Assembly: GCF_021502575.1 (NCBI RefSeq)
Contig: NZ_JAKFGN010000002.1
Coordinates: forward strand, 1,364,001 to 1,428,000
Direction: 5' to 3'
DNA from: Bradyrhizobium sp. G127
GTDB taxonomy: Bacteria; Pseudomonadota; Alphaproteobacteria; Rhizobiales; Xanthobacteraceae
Length of the DNA stretch: 64,000 bases
The number at the start of each line of letters is the position of its first letter. The first letter of the stretch is position 1. Positions 26,404 to 35,821 of the stretch are shown here, in pieces. The translations under genes were made by a program, and so were the position numbers. The notes below the pieces were generated by a model. That model was not told the DNA's origin, did not search any database, and saw only the letters and a list, made by a program, of their open reading frames with translations.

Positions 26404-28980
26404 CTAACGATTGTACTCGATCTTTATGAACGGAGCGATCACACGCCTGATCCAGCCGAAGCGCGCATATTCCGCAAACTCAAGAACGTAGACCGGCCAT
26501 GTCGAACGGGCGAAAAATCGGATATGCCATGTCCCATCCCGCGGAACGATTGTTTTCTGCAGATCGAATGTCACGGGAAGATGCAAATTCAATGGCGCGA
26601 GGTCCATCGATGATTGAAGCACCATCGTGCCATCTGGTGCAATCAATTCAACGCCGATCATCCCGTCGTGAATTCCTTCTGACGACAATGCACAAGTCAG
26701 GCTCTTAAGTTGCCCTTGCTTGAGATGAACCGGATACTCCGCATACGCCATATCGTGAATCGAGTCGGACAGTTCCAGATAACTCGAATTCGAGCGTATC
26801 TTGTTCTTGATAATATGCTGCCGGATGTCCTCGAACGCCGGCGAAACCCGCGGCCAGATATCTTCTCGCGGCCGGTGCGGCCGATAGCGCTGATTGCGCC
26901 GCGATCTGGTGCGCATCTGCGAAAGCTGCAGCAAGCTCGCACGAAGCGACTCCGAGCTCGCAACATTGCTCCCGGCAGAAACAGAGAAACATAGTTCCTT
27001 GAGTCTGCTCTCCACGACAGTTGGGGTAATTGCCGGCGCCCTTCGAAGAATCTCGTTCATTACAACGAGGTTTTGTTCGCCCGAAAATTGCGTCCGGCAA
27101 AACGCCGCATTCGTCTCCTTGTAGCCTTCCCATGTTCCACGGGCAGAAAGAAGGCCTTGCAGTGCATTCAGCCACGCCCGCGGTTCATTTGCAGGTTCGA
27201 CGCGAACGGCCGCCCCATCAAACTCCACGAGATCATAGGGCGGATCATTAGGCGCAACCAAAACAGCATCGAGAACATAGGCACATAGCGCTACATTCAA
27301 AGTTTTGTACTTGTTATTGAGCGTCTTGCTGGGCGCATGCACAAGAATATCCGGACGGAAGGACGCGATCTGAAATACAGCACGTGTCCAATCGACTTCA
27401 AGAGGGAGAAGTGTCGTTTGAATGTTCTCGTTGACCTCATCCGCAGCTCTGAAATTATCAAAGTCCTCGGCCCAACAGCCGCCAATGATGACATGAATCG
27501 GCCGGCTCTTGGTTGCGATCTGTCTCAGCGCAGGCAGCACGCAATTTTGCAAGCCCTTCTGACGGTGTCGTCCGCCCATTGAAGCTACAACTAACTCATT
27601 TGCCACTTTCTTGGGGGAGGCCAGAATCTCTGGAGGCGCCGCAGCATAACTTACCGGAAAAAGCTGCACATTCGGGTGAAGGAGATTTGCTTCGAAGTAC
27701 TCTACAAGCATCGGCGAACTTACCAATATGCCAGTGAAATCCCGAAGCCGGACGCGCAGTTGATTCGCTTCGAATATCTCCGAACCGGCAAATGTTACGC
27801 CTTCCTTCGATACCAATTCGGGAAGATTGTCATCGAGAAAATAATAGATCGGTATTTTCAAGCGCTTTGCCGCAGCGGCCCAAGCATCGTTTGCAGCAAG
27901 ATATCGTACGACAATAATGCAAGAAGCGTTGGCAATTTCTGCCAGTGGAAAGGCACCTGACGAACGTATAATACGAATCTTGCTTCGCAATATTGGCGGC
28001 AAGTAGTCAAAGCAAAGCGTTGTTGATGCGTCGTGATTAGGTGTCAGTACGAAAATGACTTTATTATCGTCACCACTTATCAAATCTCTTAGATTAGTCT
28101 CCCCTCTCTGCTCATACTTGACTCTAAGCTCTAAGATCATCATGCGTGTTCGCGATGAGAGCTCGGGCGTGACCGCAAAAACATCAAGGTCGAGATACTC
28201 TTGAGGCTTCAGATTTCGTAAACTACCTCGCATCCACTCCTCGCTCGCGTCAAACGAGAGAAAATGCGTCCTTCCCAGCGAATCATCGGTCTCAGGACCG
28301 GTTACCTCTCCTACATCTACCTCTACATGATGCAGTAGATAGTGTTCTCCAATTCTGCGCCAGAGATCCCAATCACATACCCTAGTCATCAAGATGTGAG
28401 GATCATAAAGCCCGACCCGTTCAATGACATCGCGATGCAGAAGCACCGCACAATTCGGAATTGAATTCCAACTCCGCAGGTTATTCGAAGTTAGTGGCAC
28501 GCCAAGGCGAACCTTTTGCGTAACGCCTCCGCGCCCTTCCCGCTGCATAACGCTTCCGAAACAGACCCTGCCCGGATTATCGAGGCTGTGCTCAAGCAAT
28601 TTTTCCAGCGCGTCCGGATAGAAGAAATCGTCATCGAATGCGAACGCGATGTAATCGGCGCGTGCCTTCATGAAGGCTTCAAATTCGGAAATAGCGGGCA
28701 AGCCGATGTTGAGGGGATGCCGCAAGCAACTGATGCGCCCATCCCGCTGCATGAATTCCGCAATCTGATCGGCGGTGCCGTCCGTGCTCGCGTCGTCGAC
28801 AATGATCAGTTCAATGTCCCGCAGCGTCTGATTAAGAACCGATTCAACGGCCTTCCGAAATAAGCCGCTAGCACCGCGCCGGAACGTCGGCAGTAGTACC
28901 GAAATTGCCGGCTTCTGCTCCTCCGCATATTCCGACCCTGGAATCCAAACTGTATTCTGAACTAAGTCTCTGACCTTCAT
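26404..28980 (-). CDS. Two-domain glycosyltransferase (GT2 + GT4-like) with C-terminal beta domain
   Basis: 858 residues. Residues about 20-260 are a GT2 domain (ISVLLPTFRRGASGLFRKAV, IVDDASTDGT, metal motif AFDDDF). Residues about 310-660 are a GT-B/GT4-like half with IYYFLDDNLPEL, a VVASMGGRHRQKGL hinge and a NNKYKTLNVALCA segment like that in the enzyme at 37385-38554. The last 130 residues look beta-rich and may bind polymer or partner. One protein could thus add two sugars or act processively in O-polysaccharide synthesis. It is divergent from the + strand rfb operon. Confidence 0.87.
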   Translation of the reverse strand: MKVRDLVQNTVWIPGSEYAEEQKPAISVLLPTFRRGASGLFRKAVESVLNQTLRDIELIIVDDASTDGTADQIAEFMQRDGRISCLRHPLNIGLPAISEFEAFMKARADYIAFAFDDDFFYPDALEKLLEHSLDNPGRVCFGSVMQREGRGGVTQKVRLGVPLTSNNLRSWNSIPNCAVLLHRDVIERVGLYDPHILMTRVCDWDLWRRIGEHYLLHHVEVDVGEVTGPETDDSLGRTHFLSFDASEEWMRGSLRNLKPQEYLDLDVFAVTPELSSRTRMMILELRVKYEQRGETNLRDLISGDDNKVIFVLTPNHDASTTLCFDYLPPILRSKIRIIRSSGAFPLAEIANASCIIVVRYLAANDAWAAAAKRLKIPIYYFLDDNLPELVSKEGVTFAGSEIFEANQLRVRLRDFTGILVSSPMLVEYFEANLLHPNVQLFPVSYAAAPPEILASPKKVANELVVASMGGRHRQKGLQNCVLPALRQIATKSRPIHVIIGGCWAEDFDNFRAADEVNENIQTTLLPLEVDWTRAVFQIASFRPDILVHAPSKTLNNKYKTLNVALCAYVLDAVLVAPNDPPYDLVEFDGAAVRVEPANEPRAWLNALQGLLSARGTWEGYKETNAAFCRTQFSGEQNLVVMNEILRRAPAITPTVVESRLKELCFSVSAGSNVASSESLRASLLQLSQMRTRSRRNQRYRPHRPREDIWPRVSPAFEDIRQHIIKNKIRSNSSYLELSDSIHDMAYAEYPVHLKQGQLKSLTCALSSEGIHDGMIGVELIAPDGTMVLQSSMDLAPLNLHLPVTFDLQKTIVPRDGTWHIRFFARSTWPVYVLEFAEYARFGWIRRVIAPFIKIEYNR

Positions 28981-29143
28981 ATTGTCCTACACTTCGCAGA
29001 TGCAGTTGTCTCTGTCCCAACAATACTGCCGGCTGGCGCACGCACTTCGGAAAAGCCCAAAAGCATTGTTTCTGGTATAGACGCGGAACTATATTGTTCA
29101 CCGCTCCCGAACAGGTTGGTATCCCAGAAAGGCAGTGATTTGG

Positions 29144-29329
29144 ATGGAGAAAATCGACGAGCTCGCCGCACTCAAGAACCGCAATGCGGAACTGGAGGCA
29201 AGAATGAATCTGGTCACCGCGCTTCTGCAAGATGCGATGGCGTCCCCGGGATGGCGAATTGTGCATCGATACAGGAAACTTGCTGATAAATGGCGATGGC
29301 GCAAGTCACGCGGCGAAAGCGATGCATAA
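29144..29329 (+). CDS. Small coiled-coil protein preceding a glycosyltransferase
   Basis: 61 residues from the ATG at 29144; GAAAGG lies about 11 nt upstream (a GTG at 29135 is too close to it). Residues 1-30 form a heptad-type helix (MEKIDELAALKNRNAELEAR). A basic segment SPGWRIVHRYRKLADKWRW follows, similar to the SxxWR...R tails found beside or within cell-surface glycosyltransferases. It ends 5 nt before the GT2 start, so the two are probably translated together. It may be a separated accessory helix or membrane-docking piece for that enzyme; this is inference. Confidence 0.5.
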   Translation: MEKIDELAALKNRNAELEARMNLVTALLQDAMASPGWRIVHRYRKLADKWRWRKSRGESDA

Positions 29330-29334
29330 CAATT

Positions 29335-30549
29335 ATGGCCGATATCTCTTATAGAGAGCATTCTCTCACCCTTTCGATCATCGTGTTGAACTGGAATCTC
29401 GGAAGGATGACGCAGGAGTGCCTTGCGAGCATCCGGGCCCATACATCGAACGTGGAATACGAGATCATCGTCGTCGACAATGGAAGCAGGCCTGATGAAA
29501 AGTCGACGGTTCGTGATGCCTGTCACCTTCATGACGCACGGCTGATTGAACTTAATCAGAACCTTTTCTTTGGAGAAGCAAATAACATCGGCGCCGAGGC
29601 TGCGCGCGGCGATGCTATTCTGTTTCTGAACAACGATGTCGTGGTGACGCCTGGCTATATCGGCCCGCTCCTTCATGCGCTTGAGACTGCCCATCGCGCT
29701 GGAGCTGTGGGAGCCGAATTGCGATATCCAAATGGTCAACTGCAGGAGGTCGGCGGTTATGTTCGTCCGGATGGCTGGACGATCCGTCACGGTCTCGCGC
29801 GGTCACCCGCGAGCGTTCTATCTGAGCCGGGCTTACACATCGTCGATTACTGCTCCGCAGCATGCCTTTTGCTGCGCCGTGATACATTTTTGGCTGCAGG
29901 CGGATTTGATCCATTGTTCGACCCCGGATATTTCGAAGATGTTGATTTAATGTTGCGCCTTCGCGCTATGGGTCTGTTCACCTACTGCTGCGCGGGTACC
30001 ACGGTTATCCACAAAGAAAGCGCAACGTCGACAGCGATCTGGAGCAACCCGCGCCGGGCAGCCATTATTCACCGCAACCATCGCAAGTTTGTCGACAGAT
30101 GGGGGAAGTTCATCCAGGAGCGCGTATTTGGCACCGCAACGCCGCCGCATTTCGATAGGGTCGACTGGGTCGCGGAACACAGCCGATCCGACGGGACACG
30201 CAACCTGCTCCTGCAAGGCTCCGGCCTGATTGGCCGCAATCGCACATGGCTCAGCATTATCAGGGTCGCAAGCGCCCTGCGGGACAGCGCTCACGTCACT
30301 TTCGTTGCCGATGAAGCATGCAGCCGCAGCCGCATCTACACCATTGCAATGGCCTGGGGGCAGACGCTCGGCGAGTTTTCCATCGCAAGAACATCCGATG
30401 TCAAATATCAACCGGATGACACCATGGCGTTCATTCGCGTCAACGATCACGGTGACGCAGAAATCGTTTCAGGCGAAGGTCCGCTTCTGGAAATTGTAGC
30501 AAATTTCCTAAGCACACGCAGTGCGTATAGGCCGTTGTCCGACAACTGA
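29335..30549 (+). CDS. Glycosyltransferase family 2 (rhamnosyltransferase-like)
   Basis: 404 residues from the ATG at 29335, directly at the conserved N-terminus; the longer frame to 29290 overlaps the small upstream gene. The GT-A core shows LSIIVLNWNLGRMTQECLAS, IIVVDNGSRPDEKS, LFLNNDVVVTPGYI (DxD-type NND) and DPGYFEDVDLMLRLRAMG, as in GT2 rhamnosyltransferases such as WbbL/RfbF types. About 130 extra C-terminal residues are of unknown role. Its position just before rfbBDAC makes dTDP-rhamnose a likely donor, though this is inferred. Confidence 0.88.
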   Translation: MADISYREHSLTLSIIVLNWNLGRMTQECLASIRAHTSNVEYEIIVVDNGSRPDEKSTVRDACHLHDARLIELNQNLFFGEANNIGAEAARGDAILFLNNDVVVTPGYIGPLLHALETAHRAGAVGAELRYPNGQLQEVGGYVRPDGWTIRHGLARSPASVLSEPGLHIVDYCSAACLLLRRDTFLAAGGFDPLFDPGYFEDVDLMLRLRAMGLFTYCCAGTTVIHKESATSTAIWSNPRRAAIIHRNHRKFVDRWGKFIQERVFGTATPPHFDRVDWVAEHSRSDGTRNLLLQGSGLIGRNRTWLSIIRVASALRDSAHVTFVADEACSRSRIYTIAMAWGQTLGEFSIARTSDVKYQPDDTMAFIRVNDHGDAEIVSGEGPLLEIVANFLSTRSAYRPLSDN

Positions 30550-30635
30550 GCAAAGCGTAGAAGTGTGGAATGACGCCTGCTCTCCTTGTTTACGCAATTG
30601 TTGCTCTTATGAGAGTCGTCAAATACAATCTGTAG

Positions 30636-30650
30636 TGGCATTTTATTTGC
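30636..30650 (+). promoter_or_regulatory. Candidate sigma-54-type -24/-12 element
   Basis: TGGCATTTTATTTGC fits the TGGCAC-N5-TTGC pattern, with GG and GC 12 bp apart. It would start transcription about 65 nt before the rfbB ATG. GTCAA half-sites flank it at 30618-30622 and 30652-30656. Similarity to a short consensus may be chance. Confidence 0.25.
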
Positions 30651-30726
30651 CGTCAACCTAATAACCGCGCTGGAGCCGACCACGGTTGCTCACACGCTAG
30701 GCTAAAATTACCCGGAACCCATTGGG

Positions 30727-31824
30727 ATGACTGTCGTTACTGCTCTCAGAACAGATGGATATTCTCCCATCCTTGTGACCGGCGGCGCCGGGTTTATTGG
30801 CGCGAATTTCGTTCTCGATTGGTGCGCAAGCCAGGATGTCCCGGTTGTTACGCTCGACAAGCTGACTTATGCCGGAAATCTGCACAATCTCGCCGGGCTA
30901 CAAGGGGACAAACGGCACTCGTTTGTTCACGGCGATATAGGTGACGTGGAGTTGGTGCGACCGCTTCTGTCCAAAGTCAGGCCACGCGCGATCGTCAACT
31001 TCGCAGCCGAGTCTCACGTTGATCGGTCGATACTCGGCCCGGAGGATTTCATCACGACAAACATTGTCGGAACCTTTCGGCTTCTCGAAACAGTGCGTGA
31101 GTACTGGACTATACTCGCACCTCGAGAGAAAGAAACGTTCCGGTTCCTTCATGTTTCAACCGACGAAGTGTATGGATCACTGACGTCCGACGCGAACCCG
31201 TTTGACGAGGGCAGCCCCTATTCGCCCAACAGTCCCTATTCCGCGTCCAAAGCCGCATCCGATCATCTCGTGCGTGCGTGGCATCACACTTACGGCCTGC
31301 CGGTTGTCATAACCAACTGTTCGAACAACTACGGCCCTTACCAATTTCCCGAAAAGCTCATCCCGCTAATGATCCACCATGCATTGTCCGGCAAGCCCCT
31401 TCCGGTTTATGGCGACGGCCTGCAAGTTCGCGATTGGCTGTATGTGAGCGACCATTGCTCCGCCATTCGTGCTGTTCTCCGCGACGGACAAGTTGGCCAT
31501 ACTTACGCGATCGGCGGCGACAGCGAGAAAAGCAATCTGGATGTCGTACACGCGATCTGTGATGCCCTTGACGAGGAGCGTCCGTCCGGGAAAGGCTCAT
31601 ACAGACGACAGGTTACGTTCGTGCCTGATCGGCCCGGCCATGATCGGCGCTATGCCATTAACGCTGCAAAGATACGCCAGACGCTCGGCTGGCATCCCCG
31701 CGAGTCATTTGAATCCGGACTTCGCAAGACCGTGCGCTGGTATCTGGACAACTCCGCATGGACCGACAACGTCGTTGCCGGAAGCTATCGCGATTGGCTG
31801 GGCCAGAATTACTCCGCACGATGA
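30727..31824 (+). CDS. rfbB: dTDP-glucose 4,6-dehydratase
   Basis: 365 residues. The Rossmann motif GGAGFIGANFV is at 19-29. FAAESHVDRSI, HVSTDEVYG (catalytic T-D-E) and SPYSASKAASDHLV (YxxxK) follow, with NNYGPYQFPEKLIPL and GDGLQVRDWLYV, all diagnostic of RmlB/RfbB. It converts dTDP-glucose to dTDP-4-keto-6-deoxyglucose with bound NAD. It is the first of rfbBDAC and overlaps rfbD through ATGA. The 177-nt space upstream contains the candidate -24/-12 element. Confidence 0.95.
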   Translation: MTVVTALRTDGYSPILVTGGAGFIGANFVLDWCASQDVPVVTLDKLTYAGNLHNLAGLQGDKRHSFVHGDIGDVELVRPLLSKVRPRAIVNFAAESHVDRSILGPEDFITTNIVGTFRLLETVREYWTILAPREKETFRFLHVSTDEVYGSLTSDANPFDEGSPYSPNSPYSASKAASDHLVRAWHHTYGLPVVITNCSNNYGPYQFPEKLIPLMIHHALSGKPLPVYGDGLQVRDWLYVSDHCSAIRAVLRDGQVGHTYAIGGDSEKSNLDVVHAICDALDEERPSGKGSYRRQVTFVPDRPGHDRRYAINAAKIRQTLGWHPRESFESGLRKTVRWYLDNSAWTDNVVAGSYRDWLGQNYSAR

Positions 31825-32738
31825 CATCGTCCTCCCCCAAGATCCTGCTTCTCGGTAAAGACAGCCAGCTTGGCTGGGAGCTCCGGCGTTCGCTTAGCAC
31901 CATTGGCCCACTGATGGCCTGTGACAGACAGTCTGTAAATCTTGAAAATGCAGACGAACTTCGTTCTCAGATCCGGCTTCATCAGCCGGCGTTTATCGTC
32001 AATACGGCCGCCTATACCGCGGTCGACAAAGCTGAAACCGAACAAGCGAAAGCATACCAGATCAATGAAACGGCCGTGCGCATCCTGGCGGAGGAAGCAT
32101 CCCGCCTCGGCTCATGGCTCGTACACTACTCTACAGACTATGTTTTCGACGGTGAGAAAGCCGGTCCCTATACTGAAGAGGATCGGCCTCGCCCACTGAA
32201 CGTTTACGGTCATAGTAAAGCGGCCGGCGAAGTCGCGATCCGTGATGTTGGTTGTAAATATCTCATCGTTCGCAGCGGCTGGCTTTACTCCGTGCACGGA
32301 TCCAATTTTCCGTGGGCAATCTTGCGACGCGCGATCGAACGGGATCAGATCGAGGTCGTGGCCGATAGTTTCGGGGCGCCCACAAGCGCCCACCTCGTTG
32401 CGGATATCACCGCCGCCATGCTCGGTCAGTTGAACAGCCTTCACAAACCGGAGGAACTGTCCGGAACTTATCATCTGACGGCTTCAGGCGAGACAAGCTG
32501 GTATGATTTCGCGCAGTTTCTTCTGGGGCTAGCCCACAATCGTGGTTTGCCGATCAAGGCAAATCCAAATCACGTATTTCCGGTAACAGGCGCAAGTTAC
32601 GCTGCGGCCGCTATTCGTCCAAAGAATTCAAGGCTGGACACTTCACTGCTACGCGATCGGTTTCGCGTCTATTTACCGGACTGGAAACTACATGCCAGAC
32701 GCTTCATTGAAGAAGTAGCGAGATCGAGACTGCTATGA
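31821..32738 (+). CDS. rfbD: dTDP-4-dehydrorhamnose reductase
   Basis: 305 residues from the ATG at 31821, which overlaps the rfbB stop (ATGA); a longer frame from 31758 lies inside rfbB. Features are the [14 protein letters not shown]-terminus (GxxGxxG variant typical of RmlD), [23 protein letters not shown] and YGHSKAAGE (YxxxK). It makes the last step to dTDP-L-rhamnose using NAD(P)H. Confidence 0.95.
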   Translation: MTSSSPKILLLGKDSQLGWELRRSLSTIGPLMACDRQSVNLENADELRSQIRLHQPAFIVNTAAYTAVDKAETEQAKAYQINETAVRILAEEASRLGSWLVHYSTDYVFDGEKAGPYTEEDRPRPLNVYGHSKAAGEVAIRDVGCKYLIVRSGWLYSVHGSNFPWAILRRAIERDQIEVVADSFGAPTSAHLVADITAAMLGQLNSLHKPEELSGTYHLTASGETSWYDFAQFLLGLAHNRGLPIKANPNHVFPVTGASYAAAAIRPKNSRLDTSLLRDRFRVYLPDWKLHARRFIEEVARSRLL

Positions 32739-33616
32739 AACGGAAAGGCATCGTTTTGGCTGGCGGCTCCGGGAGCCGCCTTCATCCGGCAACATTGTCA
32801 ATCTCGAAGCAGCTCTTGCCGATCTTCGACAAGCCGATGATTTATTATCCGCTTTCAACCCTTATGTTGGCGGACATCCGCGAGATTCTCATTATCTCCA
32901 CTCCCCAGGACGTTCCCCGCTTCGAACAGTTGCTGGGCACCGGAAAACAATGGGGGCTAAATATCGAGTATGCTGTGCAGCCGTCACCGGACGGCCTTGC
33001 TCAGGCCTTCCTGATTGGAGAAAATTTCATCCGGCAGGCATCAAGCGCGCTGGTGCTAGGCGACAACGTTTTCTATGGCCATGATTTCTCGCATCTTCTG
33101 GCTAGCGCCTCGCAACGCAGCAGCGGCGCGACAGTGTTCGCGTATCACGTCCATGATCCGGAGCGTTATGGCGTCGTTGAGTTTGATTCATCAGGAAGGG
33201 CTTTGCGGCTCGAGGAGAAGCCCACGCAGCCAAAATCCAACTATGCTGTAACTGGCCTGTATTTCTACGACTCCGAGGTCGTTTCCCTTGCGAAGACGCT
33301 CAAGCCGTCGCACCGCGGGGAATTGGAGATTACAGATCTCAACCAACTTTACCTCGACAGGAAGCAGCTGTCAGTCCAGATACTTGGGCGCGGCCACGCA
33401 TGGCTGGACACCGGCACGCACGAAACGCTTCTTGAAGCGAGCCAATTTATCGCGACGCTCGAGAAACGACAGGGATTGAAGGTGTCTTGCCCGGAAGAGA
33501 TTGCATGGCGACATGGATGGATCAGCGACGCCAACCTTGAGGAACTTGCTGCTGCGATGAAAAACAACGGTTACGGAAAATATCTGCACGGTTTGCTGAC
33601 CCACGGAATCTTCTGA
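32735..33616 (+). CDS. rfbA: Glucose-1-phosphate thymidylyltransferase
   Basis: 293 residues, normal for RmlA. The signature [13 protein letters not shown] is at the N-terminus, followed by [20 protein letters not shown] and [32 protein letters not shown] and [11 protein letters not shown] follow. It forms dTDP-glucose from dTTP and glucose 1-phosphate, the first committed step of dTDP-rhamnose synthesis. It overlaps rfbD by 4 nt (ATGA) and rfbC by 1 nt. Confidence 0.95.
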   Translation: MKRKGIVLAGGSGSRLHPATLSISKQLLPIFDKPMIYYPLSTLMLADIREILIISTPQDVPRFEQLLGTGKQWGLNIEYAVQPSPDGLAQAFLIGENFIRQASSALVLGDNVFYGHDFSHLLASASQRSSGATVFAYHVHDPERYGVVEFDSSGRALRLEEKPTQPKSNYAVTGLYFYDSEVVSLAKTLKPSHRGELEITDLNQLYLDRKQLSVQILGRGHAWLDTGTHETLLEASQFIATLEKRQGLKVSCPEEIAWRHGWISDANLEELAAAMKNNGYGKYLHGLLTHGIF

Positions 33617-34179
33617 TGATTGCTGCTGCGCTTGCTATCCCGGAAGTGATCGTGTTCGAGGCGAAGGTCTTCACGGATTCCCGTGGTTTTTTCTTCGAAA
33701 GCTTTAATGCGCGCGCTTTCACCGAAGCCGTCGGAAAAGCTGTCACTTTCGTACAGGATAATTTCTCTCGTTCGACGAAGGGCGTTGTACGCGGCATGCA
33801 CTATCAGGTCGTCCATCCGCAGGGGAAATTTGTTCGTGTGACGTCAGGCGAGGTTTTTGACGTCGCAGTTGATATAAGGCGAAACTCTCCAACCTTCGGA
33901 AAATGGGTCGGCGAATATCTGTCAGCGAACAACGGAAAAGCGTTATGGGTGCCTGAGGGCTTCGCCCATGGATTTCTGGTTCTATCCGATACCGCCGACT
34001 TTCAATACAAAGTGACCGACTATTGGTATGCTGAACACGAACGATGCCTCCGGTATGACGATCCGGATGTCGCGATCGAATGGCCGTCACTTTCCCCACA
34101 ATCAAAATCATCCATTCCCCCTGTCCTGTCCGACAAGGACAGACAGGGTGCCCCGCTTCATGCGCTGGAGCCCCTCTAG
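33616..34179 (+). CDS. rfbC: dTDP-4-dehydrorhamnose 3,5-epimerase
   Basis: 187 residues. Canonical RmlC segments are present: DSRGFFFESFNARAF, FVQDNFSRSTKGVVRGMHYQ with the catalytic histidine, GEVFDVAVDIRRNSPTFGKW and PEGFAHGFLVLSD. It converts dTDP-4-keto-6-deoxyglucose to its L-lyxo epimer, the RfbD substrate. It completes rfbBDAC and is much closer to the classical enzyme than the RmlC-like protein at 1820-2395. Confidence 0.94.
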   Translation: MIAAALAIPEVIVFEAKVFTDSRGFFFESFNARAFTEAVGKAVTFVQDNFSRSTKGVVRGMHYQVVHPQGKFVRVTSGEVFDVAVDIRRNSPTFGKWVGEYLSANNGKALWVPEGFAHGFLVLSDTADFQYKVTDYWYAEHERCLRYDDPDVAIEWPSLSPQSKSSIPPVLSDKDRQGAPLHALEPL

Positions 34180-34193
34180 TTTACGAGACAGTC

Positions 34194-35321
34194 ATGGCAA
34201 TCCAATTGTTCGTGCCCAATTTTCGCGTTGAAGAATGCCTCGCAGAAATCCGCGAGTGCCTTGAAAAGGGCTGGACTGGCCTCGGCTTCAAAACCGTCGA
34301 AATTGAAACGGCGTGGAAGGAATATACGCAACTTCCGCACGCTCATTTCCTGAACTCAAATACAGTTGGCCTTCATCTTGCCTTTGAACTCTTCAAATCA
34401 AAATTCGGATGGAACGACGACGACGAAGTCATCACGACTCCGCTGACATTCGTCTCAACCAATCATGCCATTTTGTACGCCGGGCTAAAGCCGGTGTTTG
34501 CGGATGTCGACGACTATCTCTGCCTTGACCCAGACAGCGTGATCAAACGCATTACCCCAAGAACGAAGGCCCTCATATTCGTGGGTATTGGCGGAAATTC
34601 TGGACAGTATGAGAAAATCCTGGAAATTTGCCGCGCCCGCAACATCAAGCTTGTCCTCGACGCGGCACACATGTCGGGAACGCGTGTTGGCGGAAAACAT
34701 ATCGGCAACGACGCCGATGTCACCGTCTTCAGTTTTCAGGCCGTCAAGAATCTGCCAACTGCAGACTCCGGAATGATCTGCTTCAAAGAAGCGGACGACG
34801 ACGAGCGCGTTCGCAAGCTGACATGGCTTGGCATCAACAAGGACACGTATGCGCGCACCGCCTCCCAAAGTGCCTATAAGTGGATGTATGATGTTGAGGA
34901 AGTCGGATACAAGTATCACGGCAATTCAATCATGGCGGCCATCGCGCTCGTCCAGCTAAAGTATCTGGACATCGACAACGCTTACCGTCGCCAGCTCGCG
35001 ACATGGTATGGCCAGAATCTCAAGGACAGAAACAATGTCGCGGTTGTGCAGACGGCGCAGGGCTGCGAATCTGCTCAACATCTTCTTCAGATTCGCGTGC
35101 AGAATCGCGATGCCCTGATGATCGCACTTAACGAGCACGACATCTTCCCGGGTGTGCATTATCGCGACAATACTGATTATCGGATGTATGCCTTCGCACA
35201 GGGTACCTGCCCTAACGCGGCAGGAGCCAGCAAAGAAATTATTTCGCTGCCAATGCATCTTCGCATGACAAAATCCGACGTGGACCGGATATCCGAACTG
35301 GTTGTTAAATACGCGCAATGA
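34194..35321 (+). CDS. DegT/DnrJ/EryC1/StrS sugar aminotransferase
   Basis: 375 residues from the ATG at 34194, the conserved N-terminus, 14 nt after rfbC. PLP lysine K185 sits in FSFQAVKNLPTADSG, and D156-AAH contacts the pyridine ring. The enzyme transfers an amino group from glutamate to a keto sugar nucleotide. Immediately downstream, overlapping by 4 nt, is a GNAT acetyltransferase; the pair would make an N-acetylated amino-deoxy sugar. The keto sugar could be the RfbB product dTDP-4-keto-6-deoxyglucose, which is inference from gene order. Confidence 0.9.
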   Translation: MAIQLFVPNFRVEECLAEIRECLEKGWTGLGFKTVEIETAWKEYTQLPHAHFLNSNTVGLHLAFELFKSKFGWNDDDEVITTPLTFVSTNHAILYAGLKPVFADVDDYLCLDPDSVIKRITPRTKALIFVGIGGNSGQYEKILEICRARNIKLVLDAAHMSGTRVGGKHIGNDADVTVFSFQAVKNLPTADSGMICFKEADDDERVRKLTWLGINKDTYARTASQSAYKWMYDVEEVGYKYHGNSIMAAIALVQLKYLDIDNAYRRQLATWYGQNLKDRNNVAVVQTAQGCESAQHLLQIRVQNRDALMIALNEHDIFPGVHYRDNTDYRMYAFAQGTCPNAAGASKEIISLPMHLRMTKSDVDRISELVVKYAQ

Positions 35322-35821
35322 AGCCGCCAGTCGCACCATTCGGGGATGGCACTGTTACCTTGCGGCTGATCGAAGAGCGTGACCTGACAACGATCCTCGA
35401 CTGGCGCAACCGGGACGAAGCCCGCGTGTGGTTCAAGACCTCCGGAAAATTGTCACTCGACAGCCACAAGCGTTGGTACGAGCGCTACCTTGCCAAGGAC
35501 GACGACTTTTTCTTTCTGATCGAGGCAGGCGGAACTCCCGTCGGGCAATGCGGCATTTACGATATTGACCGCACCTGCGGATCGGCGGAAATAGGCCGCT
35601 TTCTTGTAGCTCCGGACAAGACGGGACGCGGCTACATCACCCGGAGTTGCGCAGAACTCGTTCGGTTCGGCACAAGAATACTAGGTCTGCCATATCTTTT
35701 TCTCGAAGTCATGGAACGGAATGACAAAGCCATCAAAATCTACAAACAGTGCGGCTTCACCGAAGAAAGCCGCTCGGAAGGTTTGATGCGCATGGGCTTT
35801 AGATGGAATCACCGGCAATGA
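35318..35821 (+). CDS. GNAT-family N-acetyltransferase (sugar amine acetyltransferase-like)
   Basis: 167 residues. N-terminal VTLRLIEERDLTTILDWRNR and the acetyl-CoA-binding region EIGRFLVAPDKTGRGYITRS are typical of GNAT motif A in RimJ/PseH-like enzymes. YLFLEVMERNDKAIKIYKQC and GFTEES mark motif B. It starts by ATGA overlap with the aminotransferase, so it probably acetylates the amino sugar that enzyme forms. An alternative, acylation with another acyl group such as formyl, cannot be excluded. Confidence 0.85.
   Translation: MKPPVAPFGDGTVTLRLIEERDLTTILDWRNRDEARVWFKTSGKLSLDSHKRWYERYLAKDDDFFFLIEAGGTPVGQCGIYDIDRTCGSAEIGRFLVAPDKTGRGYITRSCAELVRFGTRILGLPYLFLEVMERNDKAIKIYKQCGFTEESRSEGLMRMGFRWNHRQ

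Noticed and set aside
30609..30622. ATGAG-AGTC-GTCAA as another FNR-like dyad
   Set aside because: Right arm perfect but left arm too degraded to call as a site.
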